This document shows positions 33,510 to 43,181 of a stretch of DNA of 64,000 bases, piece after piece. The stretch comes from Mesorhizobium tamadayense. Lineage in GTDB: Bacteria > Pseudomonadota > Alphaproteobacteria > Rhizobiales > Rhizobiaceae. Position numbers and translations under genes: made by a program. The notes beneath the pieces are model-generated. The model saw only the letters and a list, made by a program, of their open reading frames with translations. It had not been told where the DNA came from and did no database searches. The stretch spans positions 62,001-126,000 of the forward strand of contig NZ_RQXT01000013.1 in assembly GCF_003863365.1 (NCBI RefSeq), read 5' to 3'. Positions within the stretch are counted from its first letter, which is position 1. Every line of letters begins with the position of its first letter.

Positions 33510-33520
33510 GCAAGGCTTAT
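33506..33520 (+). promoter_or_regulatory. second LysR-type box, upstream of the hyuAB/oxidase operon
   Basis: ATAAGC-AAG-GCTTAT is a perfect inverted repeat fitting T-N11-A. It overlaps the LysR stop codon (TAA, 33507-33509) and ends 78 bp before the hyuA start, a normal activation distance. Confidence 0.6.
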
Positions 33521-33598
33521 ATCCTTGCTCATCATCCATCTTGGACGCGAACCATCCGGTCGTGCCAGCATTTGTTGGCAGACAGGAAGGGACGCATC

Positions 33599-35677
33599 AT
33601 GGATGGTGCCATCGCGGCGGATGAGGCGCGGAACGAAACCGATTGGAAGGTCGGCGTCGATATCGGCGGGACATTCATCGATTTCTGTGCGCTCGAGACC
33701 CGTACCGGACGGCTCGCCTCGCTGAAGGTGCTGACGACGCCGGAAGATCCGGGCGCCGAGCTGATGACGGGTCTCACCATTCTGGCCGAACGCGAAGGCC
33801 TTGATCCTACCCATATGACGCGCTTCGTGCACGGCACGACCGTCGGCATCAATACGATCATCCAGCGCAAGGGCGCGCCGCTCGCGCTGTTCACCAATGC
33901 CGGCTTCGAGGACGTGATCGAACTCGCGCGGCTTCGGATGCCGGACATGTATTCGCTGTTCTGCTCGCGGCCCGACCCGCTGATCTCGCGCGACATGGTC
34001 TTCGGCATTCCGGCTCGCATGCGCGCCGATGGGAATGAATCCCAGGCGCCGGACATGGCGGCCGTCGAGAGGGCGGTCGCGGCGGCGAAAGCGAACGGGG
34101 CGCAAGGGATTATCGTGTCCTTCCTCCATGCCTGGCGCAACGCCGCGCAGGAGGCCTCCGTCAGGGCGGCGATCGCGCGTCTTGCGCCCGACCTCTTCGT
34201 CTTCTCCTCGGCCGAGGTCTGGCCGGTCATCCGCGAATACGAGCGCAGCTCGACCGCCATCCTCAATGGCTATGTCCATCCGCGCGTCTCAGGCTATCTC
34301 ACGGCGCTGGAAGAGCGGCTGAAAGCCCGCGGCGTGCCGGCCCGCCCGATGCTGACGAAATCGAACGGCGGGCTGATGAACGCCGCCGAAGGCAAGCGCG
34401 CCTGCGTGAACATGCTGCTGTCGGGAACGGCCTCCGGGGTCATCGGCGCGTCGTGGCTGGCGCGCCAGGCCGGAGAGGACAAGGTTCTTACCCTCGACAT
34501 CGGCGGGACCTCGGCCGACTTCGCGCTCATCATCGGCGGCGAGCCACAGTTCGGCACCGGCGAGCTTATCGGCGAATTTCCGCTCCATATCCCATCGGTG
34601 TCGGTCAGCTCGATCGGTGTCGGCGGCGGCTCGATCGCCAGCGTCGACGCGCAAGGAGTGCTGCGCGTCGGGCCGGAGTCGGCCGGCTCGACGCCGGGAC
34701 CGGCATGCTACGGCCGTGGCGGCGAGCAAGCGACGGTCACGGACGCCATGGTGGTGTGCGGATGGCTCGGTCATAGCGAGATGGCCTATGGGCAGCTTCG
34801 GATCGATACCCAACTGGCGCATCGCGCGGTCGGAGACCTTGCCGCCAAGCTCGGCCGTCCGGTCGAGCAGGCCGCGCAGGCGATCCTCGGCATCGCGGTG
34901 TCGGAGATGTTCGTCGAGGTCGAGAAGCTCGCCTCGCGCGCCGGCGTGGACTTGCGCGATTTCACGCTGATGCCCTTCGGCGGCGGCGGCCCTATGCTCG
35001 GAGCCTTCCTTGCCCGCGAGCTCGGGATGACGCGCGTCCTGGCGCCGCGCCGCCCCGGCGTGGTGTCGGCGCTGGGCGGACTGGTGGCGGATCTGCGCGG
35101 AGACTTCATCCGCACCATCTTCAGCCCGCTCTCGGGCGCGTCGCTTCCCGCAATCCGCGAGACCTTCGAGGCGCTTGCGCGAGAAGGCCGTGACTGGCTC
35201 GCGGCGCAGGGGCATGATGCGGCGGCGGAACTCAATCTCTCCTGCGACATGCGCTATGTCGGGCAGAGCTATGAGATCGAGGTCGTTCTTTCGCCGGATT
35301 GGCTGTCGGGCGGCAATGTGGCGGCAATCGAGCAAGCCTTCCACCTCACCCATGAGCGGCTCTACGATTTCCACGACCCGGACGGCGAGATCGAGCTTGT
35401 GAACGTCCGGCTGTCGGTCGTCGGCGCGGGTCCGGCGCTCTCCTTCCCAGAGATCGACGAGATAGAGGTTCCGGTCGTTCCGGCGCGGCGGCTGCCGGTC
35501 TATACGGGCCTCGGCGTCGAGACCGTCGACCTCCACGACCGGCAGAGCCTCGTGCCGGGCAGCACATTTCATGGGCCTGCCGTGGTCGTTCAGGAAGACA
35601 CCACCTTTGCCATTCCCGCGGGAGCGCAGGCACGGGTCGACCGCCATCTCAACCTTCTGCTGACCTTCGCGGAGTGA
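33599..35677 (+). CDS. hyuA: hydantoinase A / 5-oxoprolinase family subunit (second copy)
   Basis: 692 aa from ATG 33599 with AGGAAGGG upstream; an in-frame TTG 27 bases earlier is less likely. KVGVDIGGTFIDFCALE (17-33) is the nucleotide-binding loop, VHGTTVGINTIIQRKGA, TLDIGGTSADFALI and STPGPACYGRGGE the other ATPase and family motifs. It is only distantly similar to the copy at 13484, so the two probably act on different substrates. First gene of a four-gene plus-strand operon with hyuB and an opine-oxidase-like pair. Confidence 0.9.
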   Translation: MDGAIAADEARNETDWKVGVDIGGTFIDFCALETRTGRLASLKVLTTPEDPGAELMTGLTILAEREGLDPTHMTRFVHGTTVGINTIIQRKGAPLALFTNAGFEDVIELARLRMPDMYSLFCSRPDPLISRDMVFGIPARMRADGNESQAPDMAAVERAVAAAKANGAQGIIVSFLHAWRNAAQEASVRAAIARLAPDLFVFSSAEVWPVIREYERSSTAILNGYVHPRVSGYLTALEERLKARGVPARPMLTKSNGGLMNAAEGKRACVNMLLSGTASGVIGASWLARQAGEDKVLTLDIGGTSADFALIIGGEPQFGTGELIGEFPLHIPSVSVSSIGVGGGSIASVDAQGVLRVGPESAGSTPGPACYGRGGEQATVTDAMVVCGWLGHSEMAYGQLRIDTQLAHRAVGDLAAKLGRPVEQAAQAILGIAVSEMFVEVEKLASRAGVDLRDFTLMPFGGGGPMLGAFLARELGMTRVLAPRRPGVVSALGGLVADLRGDFIRTIFSPLSGASLPAIRETFEALAREGRDWLAAQGHDAAAELNLSCDMRYVGQSYEIEVVLSPDWLSGGNVAAIEQAFHLTHERLYDFHDPDGEIELVNVRLSVVGAGPALSFPEIDEIEVPVVPARRLPVYTGLGVETVDLHDRQSLVPGSTFHGPAVVVQEDTTFAIPAGAQARVDRHLNLLLTFAE

Positions 35678-37668
35678 CTGCCTTGTTCGACCGGACAAAC
35701 CTGCAGGTTCTCGCAAACCATGCCCGCGCGGCCGCCGAGAACATGGCCCACACGCTGCACCGCACCGCGCATTCCGCCTTCGTCAAGGAGACGCAGGACT
35801 TCACGGTGATGCTTATGGACCGTTCAGGAGCGACCTTCGCCGTCCCGATGGAGCTCGGCGCCACTTGGTACCCGGGGCTTTCCTATCAGCGCGCGATCGC
35901 GATGGTGGGCGACTACCGGCCGGGGGACGTTGCCTTCACCAACGATCCCTATTCGGGCCACGTCGCCACGCACGCGCCCGACACGCATCTGTGGAAGCCG
36001 GTCTTCGTCGACGGCGAGATCGTCGCCTGGACCGGAGGGCACATCCACAACACCGACATGGGCGGGGCGGTGCCGGCTTCGCTTAGCCGGGCGCTGACCG
36101 AAATCCACCAGGAAGGCATTCGGTTTCCGCCCATGAAGCTGGTGAGGGAGGGCGTCTTCGACGAGACGATCCTGCGGATCATGAGCACCAACGTGCGCAA
36201 GCCCGACCTCAACATTGGCGACATCAAGGCGCTGGTTGGCGCGCTCAACACAGGCGAGCGCAAGGTCCAGGCGATGGTGAGGAAGTTCGGCAAGGCCGGC
36301 TTCATCGAAGGCGTGGCCGCGCTTCTCGACCATGCCGAAGCGCAGGCGCGCGATGTGCTGCGCTCCATGCCCGACGGCACATGGGAATTCGCCGACTATG
36401 CCGACGAGGATTCGGTCGAGGCCAATCCCTGCCGGCTGAAGCTGACGTTGACGATCAGGGGTGACGAGGCGGTGCTCGACTTCACCGGCTCCGATCCGCA
36501 GCTCGGCTCCTCGCTCAACGTGCCTTCGGGTGGCGACCCGCGCCACACCATGCTGCTGGTGGGCGTCTACTACGTGCTCTACACGCTCAACCCGAAGATC
36601 CTGCTCAACACGGGCCTCACCCGACCCTTCATCTGCATCACGCCTCAAGGATCGGTGCTGAACCCGGTCCACCCCGCCGCTGTGGGCATGCGCTCGCTGA
36701 CCTGCGCCCGGCTGCGATCGGTCATCTTCGGCGCCTTCTCGCAGGCAGTGCCGGAGCGGCTGCCGGCGGCTCCGGCCGGCAACAACTGCATCCTCAACGT
36801 CATGACCACCGACGAGCGCACCAGCCGGAGCGTGATCGCGGCGGTGAACCCGGTGGTGGGCGGCGGCGGCGCGATGCCCCATCGCGACGGGACCAACGGC
36901 TCGGGCGCCGATGCCGCCTATCTCAAGAACACGCCGATCGAGATCACCGAGACCGAGACCCCTGTCGAGTTTGTGAAATACGGGCTTGCGAAGGACAGCG
37001 GCGGCGCGGGCCGCTGGCGCGGCGGGTTGGCGACCGAGATGGCGTTCCGCGTCTTTGCCCCGGACTCCAGGATCACGGCGCGCAACCGCGACCGCAGTTT
37101 CTTTCGTCCCTGGGGCGTGCTGGGCGGCAAGGCGGCCGGCCTGTCGGATATGGTCGTCAATCCGGGGACCGAGCACGAGCGGCGGTTGGGCAACATCGAC
37201 ACGGCGGTGCTGCAGCCCGGCGATGTGCTCGAAATCCGCTCCGCCGGGGGAGGGGGACGCGGCGATCCGCATGAACGCGAGCCCTGGCGTGTCGCGCAGG
37301 ATGTGCGGCGTGGCTATGTCTCGCCGATAGCTGCCGAGCGTGACTATGGCGTCGTCATCCGCGGCGGCGAGATTGATGCGCAGGCGACGGAACGGCTGCG
37401 CGCGTCGCAGCAACCGCCCCCCGGCCATTTCCATTTCGGTCCGGAGCGCGAGAGCTACGAAGCGCAGTGGACCCCGGCCGCCTATGACCGGCTCCACGCA
37501 GTGCTGGACGCCTTGCCGATCCACTGGCGGTTCTTCGCCAAGACGGAAATCTTCCGCCGCATGAAGGGGCGCTCCGGGCCGGACGGTGTCCAGGCGGCCT
37601 TCGATGCAGTCTGCCAACGCTTCCCCGAATTGCCTCGTCCTCGCCCGGTGCGAGAGGCCGCGGAATGA
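35674..37668 (+). CDS. hyuB: hydantoinase B / 5-oxoprolinase family subunit with C-terminal extension
   Basis: 664 aa from GTG 35674, overlapping the hyuA stop by 4 bp (GTGA). Core motifs: NHARAAAENMAHTLHRTAHSAFVKE (in parts), NDPYSGHVATHAPD, GGHIHNTDMGG with a metal-type His pair, and SAGGGGRGDP near residue 530. The usual HyuB ends about there; here about 130 further residues follow, including HFGPERESYEAQW and IHWRFFAKTEIFRRM, absent from the copy at 11853. The extension may contact the downstream oxidase subunits or mark a distinct HyuB class. Its stop overlaps the ferredoxin-like gene by 4 bp. Confidence 0.9.
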   Translation: MTALFDRTNLQVLANHARAAAENMAHTLHRTAHSAFVKETQDFTVMLMDRSGATFAVPMELGATWYPGLSYQRAIAMVGDYRPGDVAFTNDPYSGHVATHAPDTHLWKPVFVDGEIVAWTGGHIHNTDMGGAVPASLSRALTEIHQEGIRFPPMKLVREGVFDETILRIMSTNVRKPDLNIGDIKALVGALNTGERKVQAMVRKFGKAGFIEGVAALLDHAEAQARDVLRSMPDGTWEFADYADEDSVEANPCRLKLTLTIRGDEAVLDFTGSDPQLGSSLNVPSGGDPRHTMLLVGVYYVLYTLNPKILLNTGLTRPFICITPQGSVLNPVHPAAVGMRSLTCARLRSVIFGAFSQAVPERLPAAPAGNNCILNVMTTDERTSRSVIAAVNPVVGGGGAMPHRDGTNGSGADAAYLKNTPIEITETETPVEFVKYGLAKDSGGAGRWRGGLATEMAFRVFAPDSRITARNRDRSFFRPWGVLGGKAAGLSDMVVNPGTEHERRLGNIDTAVLQPGDVLEIRSAGGGGRGDPHEREPWRVAQDVRRGYVSPIAAERDYGVVIRGGEIDAQATERLRASQQPPPGHFHFGPERESYEAQWTPAAYDRLHAVLDALPIHWRFFAKTEIFRRMKGRSGPDGVQAAFDAVCQRFPELPRPRPVREAAE

Positions 37669-37967
37669 TCACGGCCGGCCGTATCGTCCGGCTGGCCGAG
37701 CGCGACCGGGCACAGGTGCAGTTCTTTCTCGACGGTGAGATGCGTCGCGCGCTGGCGGGCGACACCGTGCTGACCGCCATGCTGGCGTCGGAGCAAGCCT
37801 TGCGAAGGTCCGAGTTCGGACCCGAGCCGCGTGCCGGTTTCTGCCTGATGGGAGCGTGCCAGGATTGCTGGGTGTGGCAGGAGGAAGGACCGCGCCTGCG
37901 GGCGTGTTCGACCCCTGTCACCGAAGGTATGCGGTTACGCACGACGCAGCCGGAGAGCTGGCCATGA
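37665..37967 (+). CDS. [2Fe-2S] ferredoxin-like subunit of an opine/amine oxidase (HcnA-like)
   Basis: 100 aa, ferredoxin fold. Cys60, Cys65, Cys68 and Cys81 give the pattern C-x4-C-x2-C-x12-C of plant-type [2Fe-2S] proteins, in GFCLMGACQDCWV and RACST. The small size and position before an FAD subunit match HcnA and the small subunits of bacterial opine oxidases and hydroxyproline/proline dehydrogenases. Start and stop overlap neighbours by 4 bp (ATGA), implying equimolar synthesis. It probably relays electrons between FAD sites at the membrane. Confidence 0.88.
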   Translation: MITAGRIVRLAERDRAQVQFFLDGEMRRALAGDTVLTAMLASEQALRRSEFGPEPRAGFCLMGACQDCWVWQEEGPRLRACSTPVTEGMRLRTTQPESWP

Positions 37968-39331
37968 GCGAGACCTCGTCGCCGCGGATCGTGATCGTTG
38001 GAGCCGGCCCCGCCGGCATAAGGGCCGCCGTGACGCTGATCGAAGCCGGACTGCATCCGGTGGTGATCGACGAAGGGCATAGCGCGGGAGGGCAGATTTA
38101 TCGCCGGCCGCCTGCCGGGTTCATCCGCACGCCGGAACAGCTCTACGCCTCGGAGGCCGCGAAGGCGCGCGCGCTGCATGCGCACTTCGATCGGCTGGCA
38201 GAAGAGAGGCGGCTCACTTATTGCGCACGCAGCTCCGTCATCGCCACGCACGGGGGTCGGCTGCACGTGCTGGGGGAGGGCGGCGTGCAAGTGATCGGCT
38301 ATGACCGCCTGATCCTTGCCACCGGCGCGGCCGACCGCGTCGCCCCGGTCCCCGGCTGGCAGAGCGCCGGCGTCTACAGCCTTGGCGCGGCGCAGATCGC
38401 GCTGAAGGCGCAGGGCGTGGCGCTCGGGCGGCGGATCGTCCTGATGGGATCGGGACCTTTACTGACGCTGGTCGGCGCGCAGCTCCTCAAGGCTGGAGCG
38501 GATGTGGCGGCAGTGCTCGACACCTCCCCCTGGCGTCAGCAGATGCGGGGGCTCTGGCAGCTTGCCGCCCGTCCGATCGTCGCGTTGCGCGGCCTGGCCC
38601 TGCGGGCGAGGCTCGGCGGCCGCTATCATGCAGGCGTGGCGCTCGAGCTGATCGAAGCCGACGGATCGGGTGTCACGGCGCTGCGCTGGCGCGATGCCGG
38701 CGGCCGGCAGCGCCTCACTCCATGCGACATGGTCGGCATGGGCTGGCACCTGCGGGCGGAGACGCATCTGGCCGACCTCGCGGGTTGCGCCTTCACCTAT
38801 GACGAGCAGTGGCGGCAATGGCTGCCGAAGACCGACCTGATGGGGCGGGCCGGCAACGGCGTCTATCTCGCGGGCGACGGGGTGCGTCTGCTTGGGGCGG
38901 ACGGCGCGGAGATCGCGGGACGCCTTGCCGCGGCGGCGTGCCTTGCCGATCTCGGACGTCCGGCGCCCTCGTTGAGCGCCGATCTGCGCAAGCTCGCGCG
39001 GCTCGAGCGCTTTGCCCGCGGTCTGGCTTGCGCCTTTCCCTGGCCGTCCCAGATGGTGCGCGCACTCCCTGACGACGCGATCGTCTGCCGCTGCGAGAAC
39101 GTGACTGCCGGGGCCGTGCGCGAGAGCGCGGATTTCGGCGGCGGCGAGGCCAACAGAGTGAAATCGCTCGCACGCGTCGGCATGGGGCGGTGCCAAGGGC
39201 GCTATTGTCAGTTGGCGGCCGTCGAACTGGTCGCGGCGCAGGCCGGCTGCGCGCCCGGCGCTGTCGGTCGGTTCCGCGGGCAGGCTCCGGTCCGACCGGC
39301 GCCTATCGGCGCCTTTCTTGGGAAAGGCTGA
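37964..39331 (+). CDS. FAD/[2Fe-2S] oxidoreductase subunit (opine oxidase A / HcnB-like)
   Basis: 455 aa from ATG 37964; the longer frame upstream overlaps the ferredoxin gene. IVIVGAGPAGIRAAVTLIEAG is the FAD motif, VVIDEGHSAGGQIYRRP the typical HcnB/OoxA/NoxA loop, and VLMGSGPLLTLVGAQLL a second nucleotide-binding motif. Near the C-terminus Cys375-x-Cys377 and Cys410-x4-Cys415 (CRCENVT, GRCQGRYC) form a BFD-like [2Fe-2S] site. In opine oxidases this subunit works with a DadA-like catalytic subunit; a candidate lies just downstream on the opposite strand. Confidence 0.9.
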   Translation: MSETSSPRIVIVGAGPAGIRAAVTLIEAGLHPVVIDEGHSAGGQIYRRPPAGFIRTPEQLYASEAAKARALHAHFDRLAEERRLTYCARSSVIATHGGRLHVLGEGGVQVIGYDRLILATGAADRVAPVPGWQSAGVYSLGAAQIALKAQGVALGRRIVLMGSGPLLTLVGAQLLKAGADVAAVLDTSPWRQQMRGLWQLAARPIVALRGLALRARLGGRYHAGVALELIEADGSGVTALRWRDAGGRQRLTPCDMVGMGWHLRAETHLADLAGCAFTYDEQWRQWLPKTDLMGRAGNGVYLAGDGVRLLGADGAEIAGRLAAAACLADLGRPAPSLSADLRKLARLERFARGLACAFPWPSQMVRALPDDAIVCRCENVTAGAVRESADFGGGEANRVKSLARVGMGRCQGRYCQLAAVELVAAQAGCAPGAVGRFRGQAPVRPAPIGAFLGKG

Positions 39332-39381
39332 TGCGATTGCGTGGACCACACTCGCCAACGGATGCCGGGATCCGTCGCACT

Positions 39382-40707
39382 CTAGAAATCGGCGACCTTC
39401 CCCCATGCCGAAGCGTCGAAGCGCCGCGGATCGTAAGATTGCGGGTCGACGATCGGTTCCGATCCGGTCACCAGATCGGCGACGAGATGCCCGGCGCCGG
39501 GCCCGATGCCGAAGCCGTGTCCCGAAAATCCGGCAGCCAGGAAGAAACCCGGAACGGTGTGGACCTCGCCGATGGCAGGCACGCCGTCCGGCGTGCTGTC
39601 GATGTAGCCGGCCCAGGCCGCGCTGATCGTTGTTTCGCGCAGGGCGGGCAGCAGCTCGATCGCCCGGGCGTGGGTCAGGCGTATGGTCGCCCGGTCCGGG
39701 GCAGGATCGAGGATGCGCATGCGCTCCATCGGCGTCGGCCGGTCGAGCCGCCAGCGTCGGAGCGTTTCGTGGCCCGAGCGCATGCCTTGCAGCCCGCCCG
39801 GCGCGAGGCTTCGCCAGCGCTTCAGGAACATGGGCAGGAACTGCGAGGAGAAGCGCAGCTGCTGCGGGGTCACGTCCACGCGCCCGCGTCCGCTAATGGC
39901 GAGCGTGTAGCCGCCGTCGCCGCGACGCGTGGCCGAGATTCGTGCCGTGTGCAGTGCATCGGGCAGTCCCTCGGCGCCGGGCGAGACCGACAGGATGGAG
40001 GAGCGGATCGACGCCTGCGGAAAGCGGAAACCGAACTGATGGCAAAAGGAGGACGCCCAGGCGCCGCCGGCCAGCACCGCCGCCTTGGTCCGGATCGTCC
40101 CGCTTTCCGTGACCACGGCGCTCAGGCGCCCGCCCTCGGTCTCGATACCGCGCGCGGCGCAATCCTGGTGCACCGTCCCCCCGAGCGTGAGGATGGCGCG
40201 GGCGACCGCAGGCGCGGCCCGCGACGGATCGGCGGTGCCGTCGCTCGGCGAGAAAACACCGCCCTTCCAGGTCCGGCCGGTGGCGCGGCCGCGCTCGCTG
40301 GCCTCGGCGCTGTCGAGCATATGCGTGGTCACGCCGGCCGTCCTGGCGAATTCACGCCAGCGCGCCCAGCCGGCCAGTTCCGCCTCGTCATTGCTGAGAT
40401 AGAGCAGGCCGCAGCGGCGAAAGCCCGTGTCCTCGCCGGTTTCGGCCGCAAGGCGCTCCCACAGGTCGAGGCTTCGGGTCGACATCGGCAATTCGCGGGC
40501 GTCGCGATTCTGCTGGCGGCACCATCCCCAGTTCCTGCTGGACTGCTCGGCGCCGATGCGTCCCTTTTCGACAAGCGCGACCTTCATGCCGCGCCTCGCC
40601 AGGTAATATGCGGCGAAGACACCTACGATGCCGCCGCCGATCACCACCGCGTCCGCGGATTGCGGCAATTCTTCGGACGTCTCGATTTGCTGGAGCGGCG
40701 CGCGCAT
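39382..40707 (-). CDS. FAD-dependent amino-acid oxidase/dehydrogenase (DadA / opine oxidase B / HcnC-like)
   Basis: 441 aa from ATG 40707 (AGAGAAG upstream). DAVVIGGGIVGVFAAYYLARRG is the FAD motif, QSSRNWGWCRQQNRDARELP lies at the flavin site, and FLAAGFSGHGFGIGPGAGHLVADLV is the DAO C-terminus. It is convergent with the HcnB-like subunit (50 bp apart), so the likely third subunit of the complex is transcribed separately under the Lrp-type regulator at 40929. The expected reaction is oxidation of an opine, secondary amine or imino acid to a 2-oxo acid plus amine. Confidence 0.88.
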   Translation of the reverse strand: MRAPLQQIETSEELPQSADAVVIGGGIVGVFAAYYLARRGMKVALVEKGRIGAEQSSRNWGWCRQQNRDARELPMSTRSLDLWERLAAETGEDTGFRRCGLLYLSNDEAELAGWARWREFARTAGVTTHMLDSAEASERGRATGRTWKGGVFSPSDGTADPSRAAPAVARAILTLGGTVHQDCAARGIETEGGRLSAVVTESGTIRTKAAVLAGGAWASSFCHQFGFRFPQASIRSSILSVSPGAEGLPDALHTARISATRRGDGGYTLAISGRGRVDVTPQQLRFSSQFLPMFLKRWRSLAPGGLQGMRSGHETLRRWRLDRPTPMERMRILDPAPDRATIRLTHARAIELLPALRETTISAAWAGYIDSTPDGVPAIGEVHTVPGFFLAAGFSGHGFGIGPGAGHLVADLVTGSEPIVDPQSYDPRRFDASAWGKVADF

Positions 40708-40776
40708 GATCTTCTCTGTCTCTTGCTCCAATCTAGCGCGTTGCGCAGGCAGCCGCTGCTGCAGTTGAGGTCGACG

Positions 40777-40791
40777 CAGAATTTTATTCCG
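40777..40791. promoter_or_regulatory. Lrp-type box 1 (CAGAATTTTATTCCG)
   Basis: Matches 13 of 15 positions of the E. coli Lrp consensus YAGHAWATTWTDCTR. It lies 70 bp upstream of the oxidase start in the 221-bp spacer shared with the Lrp/AsnC gene. Function inferred from match and context. Confidence 0.55.
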
Positions 40792-40887
40792 GAAGCTCGG
40801 TCGAAATCGGGAGCCGCTGCGTTTCAAATGGGTCCGCTCGGATGGACAGACCGGCAGGCCGTGGTACTGTCGATGCTCGTTGGCAAG

Positions 40888-40904
40888 ACAGCATTTTGTG
40901 CTGT
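40888..40904. promoter_or_regulatory. Lrp-type box 2 (ACAGCA-TTTTG-TGCTGT)
   Basis: A perfect 6-bp-arm inverted repeat whose inner 15 bases match 13 of 15 positions of the Lrp consensus. It lies 25-40 bp before the Lrp/AsnC start, a position suited to autorepression. Confidence 0.6.
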
Positions 40905-40928
40905 GGCGTGCTTTCTCTGGAGATGGCC

Positions 40929-41405
40929 GTGAAACTGGATCGGATCGACATCAAGATTCTCTACGAACTGCAGAAGAACGGCCGCGTCACCAACGTGGAA
41001 TTGGCAGAGCTGGTGCATCTGTCGCCGAGCCCGTGCCTGATGCGGGTCAAGAAACTCCAGTCGGAGGGCTACATCGAGGGCTATTCGGCGCAGGTCAATC
41101 TCGGCAAGCTCGGCCAGACGCTGACCGTGTTCACCGAAATCACCTTGAAGAACCATCGCCAGGTGGACTTCGCCCGCTTTCTCGCGGTCGTTGAGAAGAT
41201 CGACCAGGTCATCGAATGCCACCTCGTGTCGGGCGGCTACGACTATTTGATGAAATTCGTGACCGCCGGGATCGGCGAGTACCAGACCATCATGGAGCGG
41301 CTGACCGACATGGATATCGGCATCGACAAGTATTTCAGCTTCGTGGTGCTGAAGTCTCCCATCGTCAAGGCGCACATGCCCCTGCCCAGCCTGTTTCCGA
41401 TGTGA
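40929..41405 (+). CDS. Lrp/AsnC-family transcriptional regulator
   Basis: 158 aa from GTG 40929, chosen because GGAG lies 6 bases before it; an in-frame ATG at 40923 is too close to that site. IDIKILYELQKNGRVTNVELAELVHLSPSPCLMRVKKLQ is the AsnC helix-turn-helix; the C-terminal RAM domain includes VIECHLVSGGYDYLMKFVTAGI, the effector-binding turn. It is divergent from a DadA/HcnC-like oxidase, the classical arrangement for a specific activator of amino-acid catabolism (as in BkdR or PutR). Two near-consensus boxes lie between the genes. Confidence 0.93.
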   Translation: MKLDRIDIKILYELQKNGRVTNVELAELVHLSPSPCLMRVKKLQSEGYIEGYSAQVNLGKLGQTLTVFTEITLKNHRQVDFARFLAVVEKIDQVIECHLVSGGYDYLMKFVTAGIGEYQTIMERLTDMDIGIDKYFSFVVLKSPIVKAHMPLPSLFPM

Positions 41406-41520
41406 GGCTCGGCCCCGTCAGAGCGCGGCGCATCGAAACGGACTCGGGCGAGGCGCTTTAAGTCCCCTGCTTTATGCACGTCGTTGTCCCAAAACCGCTG
41501 CACAGTCTTGGGCGACAAGC
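41406..41520. repeat. rhizobial intergenic repeat element (copy 2, inverted)
   Basis: The complement contains TTTTGGGACAACGACGTGCA and ACTTAAAGCGCC, matching copy 1 (4690-4790) over about 80 bp in the opposite orientation. It fills the gap between convergent genes and may act as a transcription boundary. It spans the end of the Lrp gene region to just before the ATPase stop. Confidence 0.65.
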
Positions 41521-41525
41521 GTTCG

Positions 41526-43177
<1,652 letters not shown>

Positions 43178-43181
<4 letters not shown>

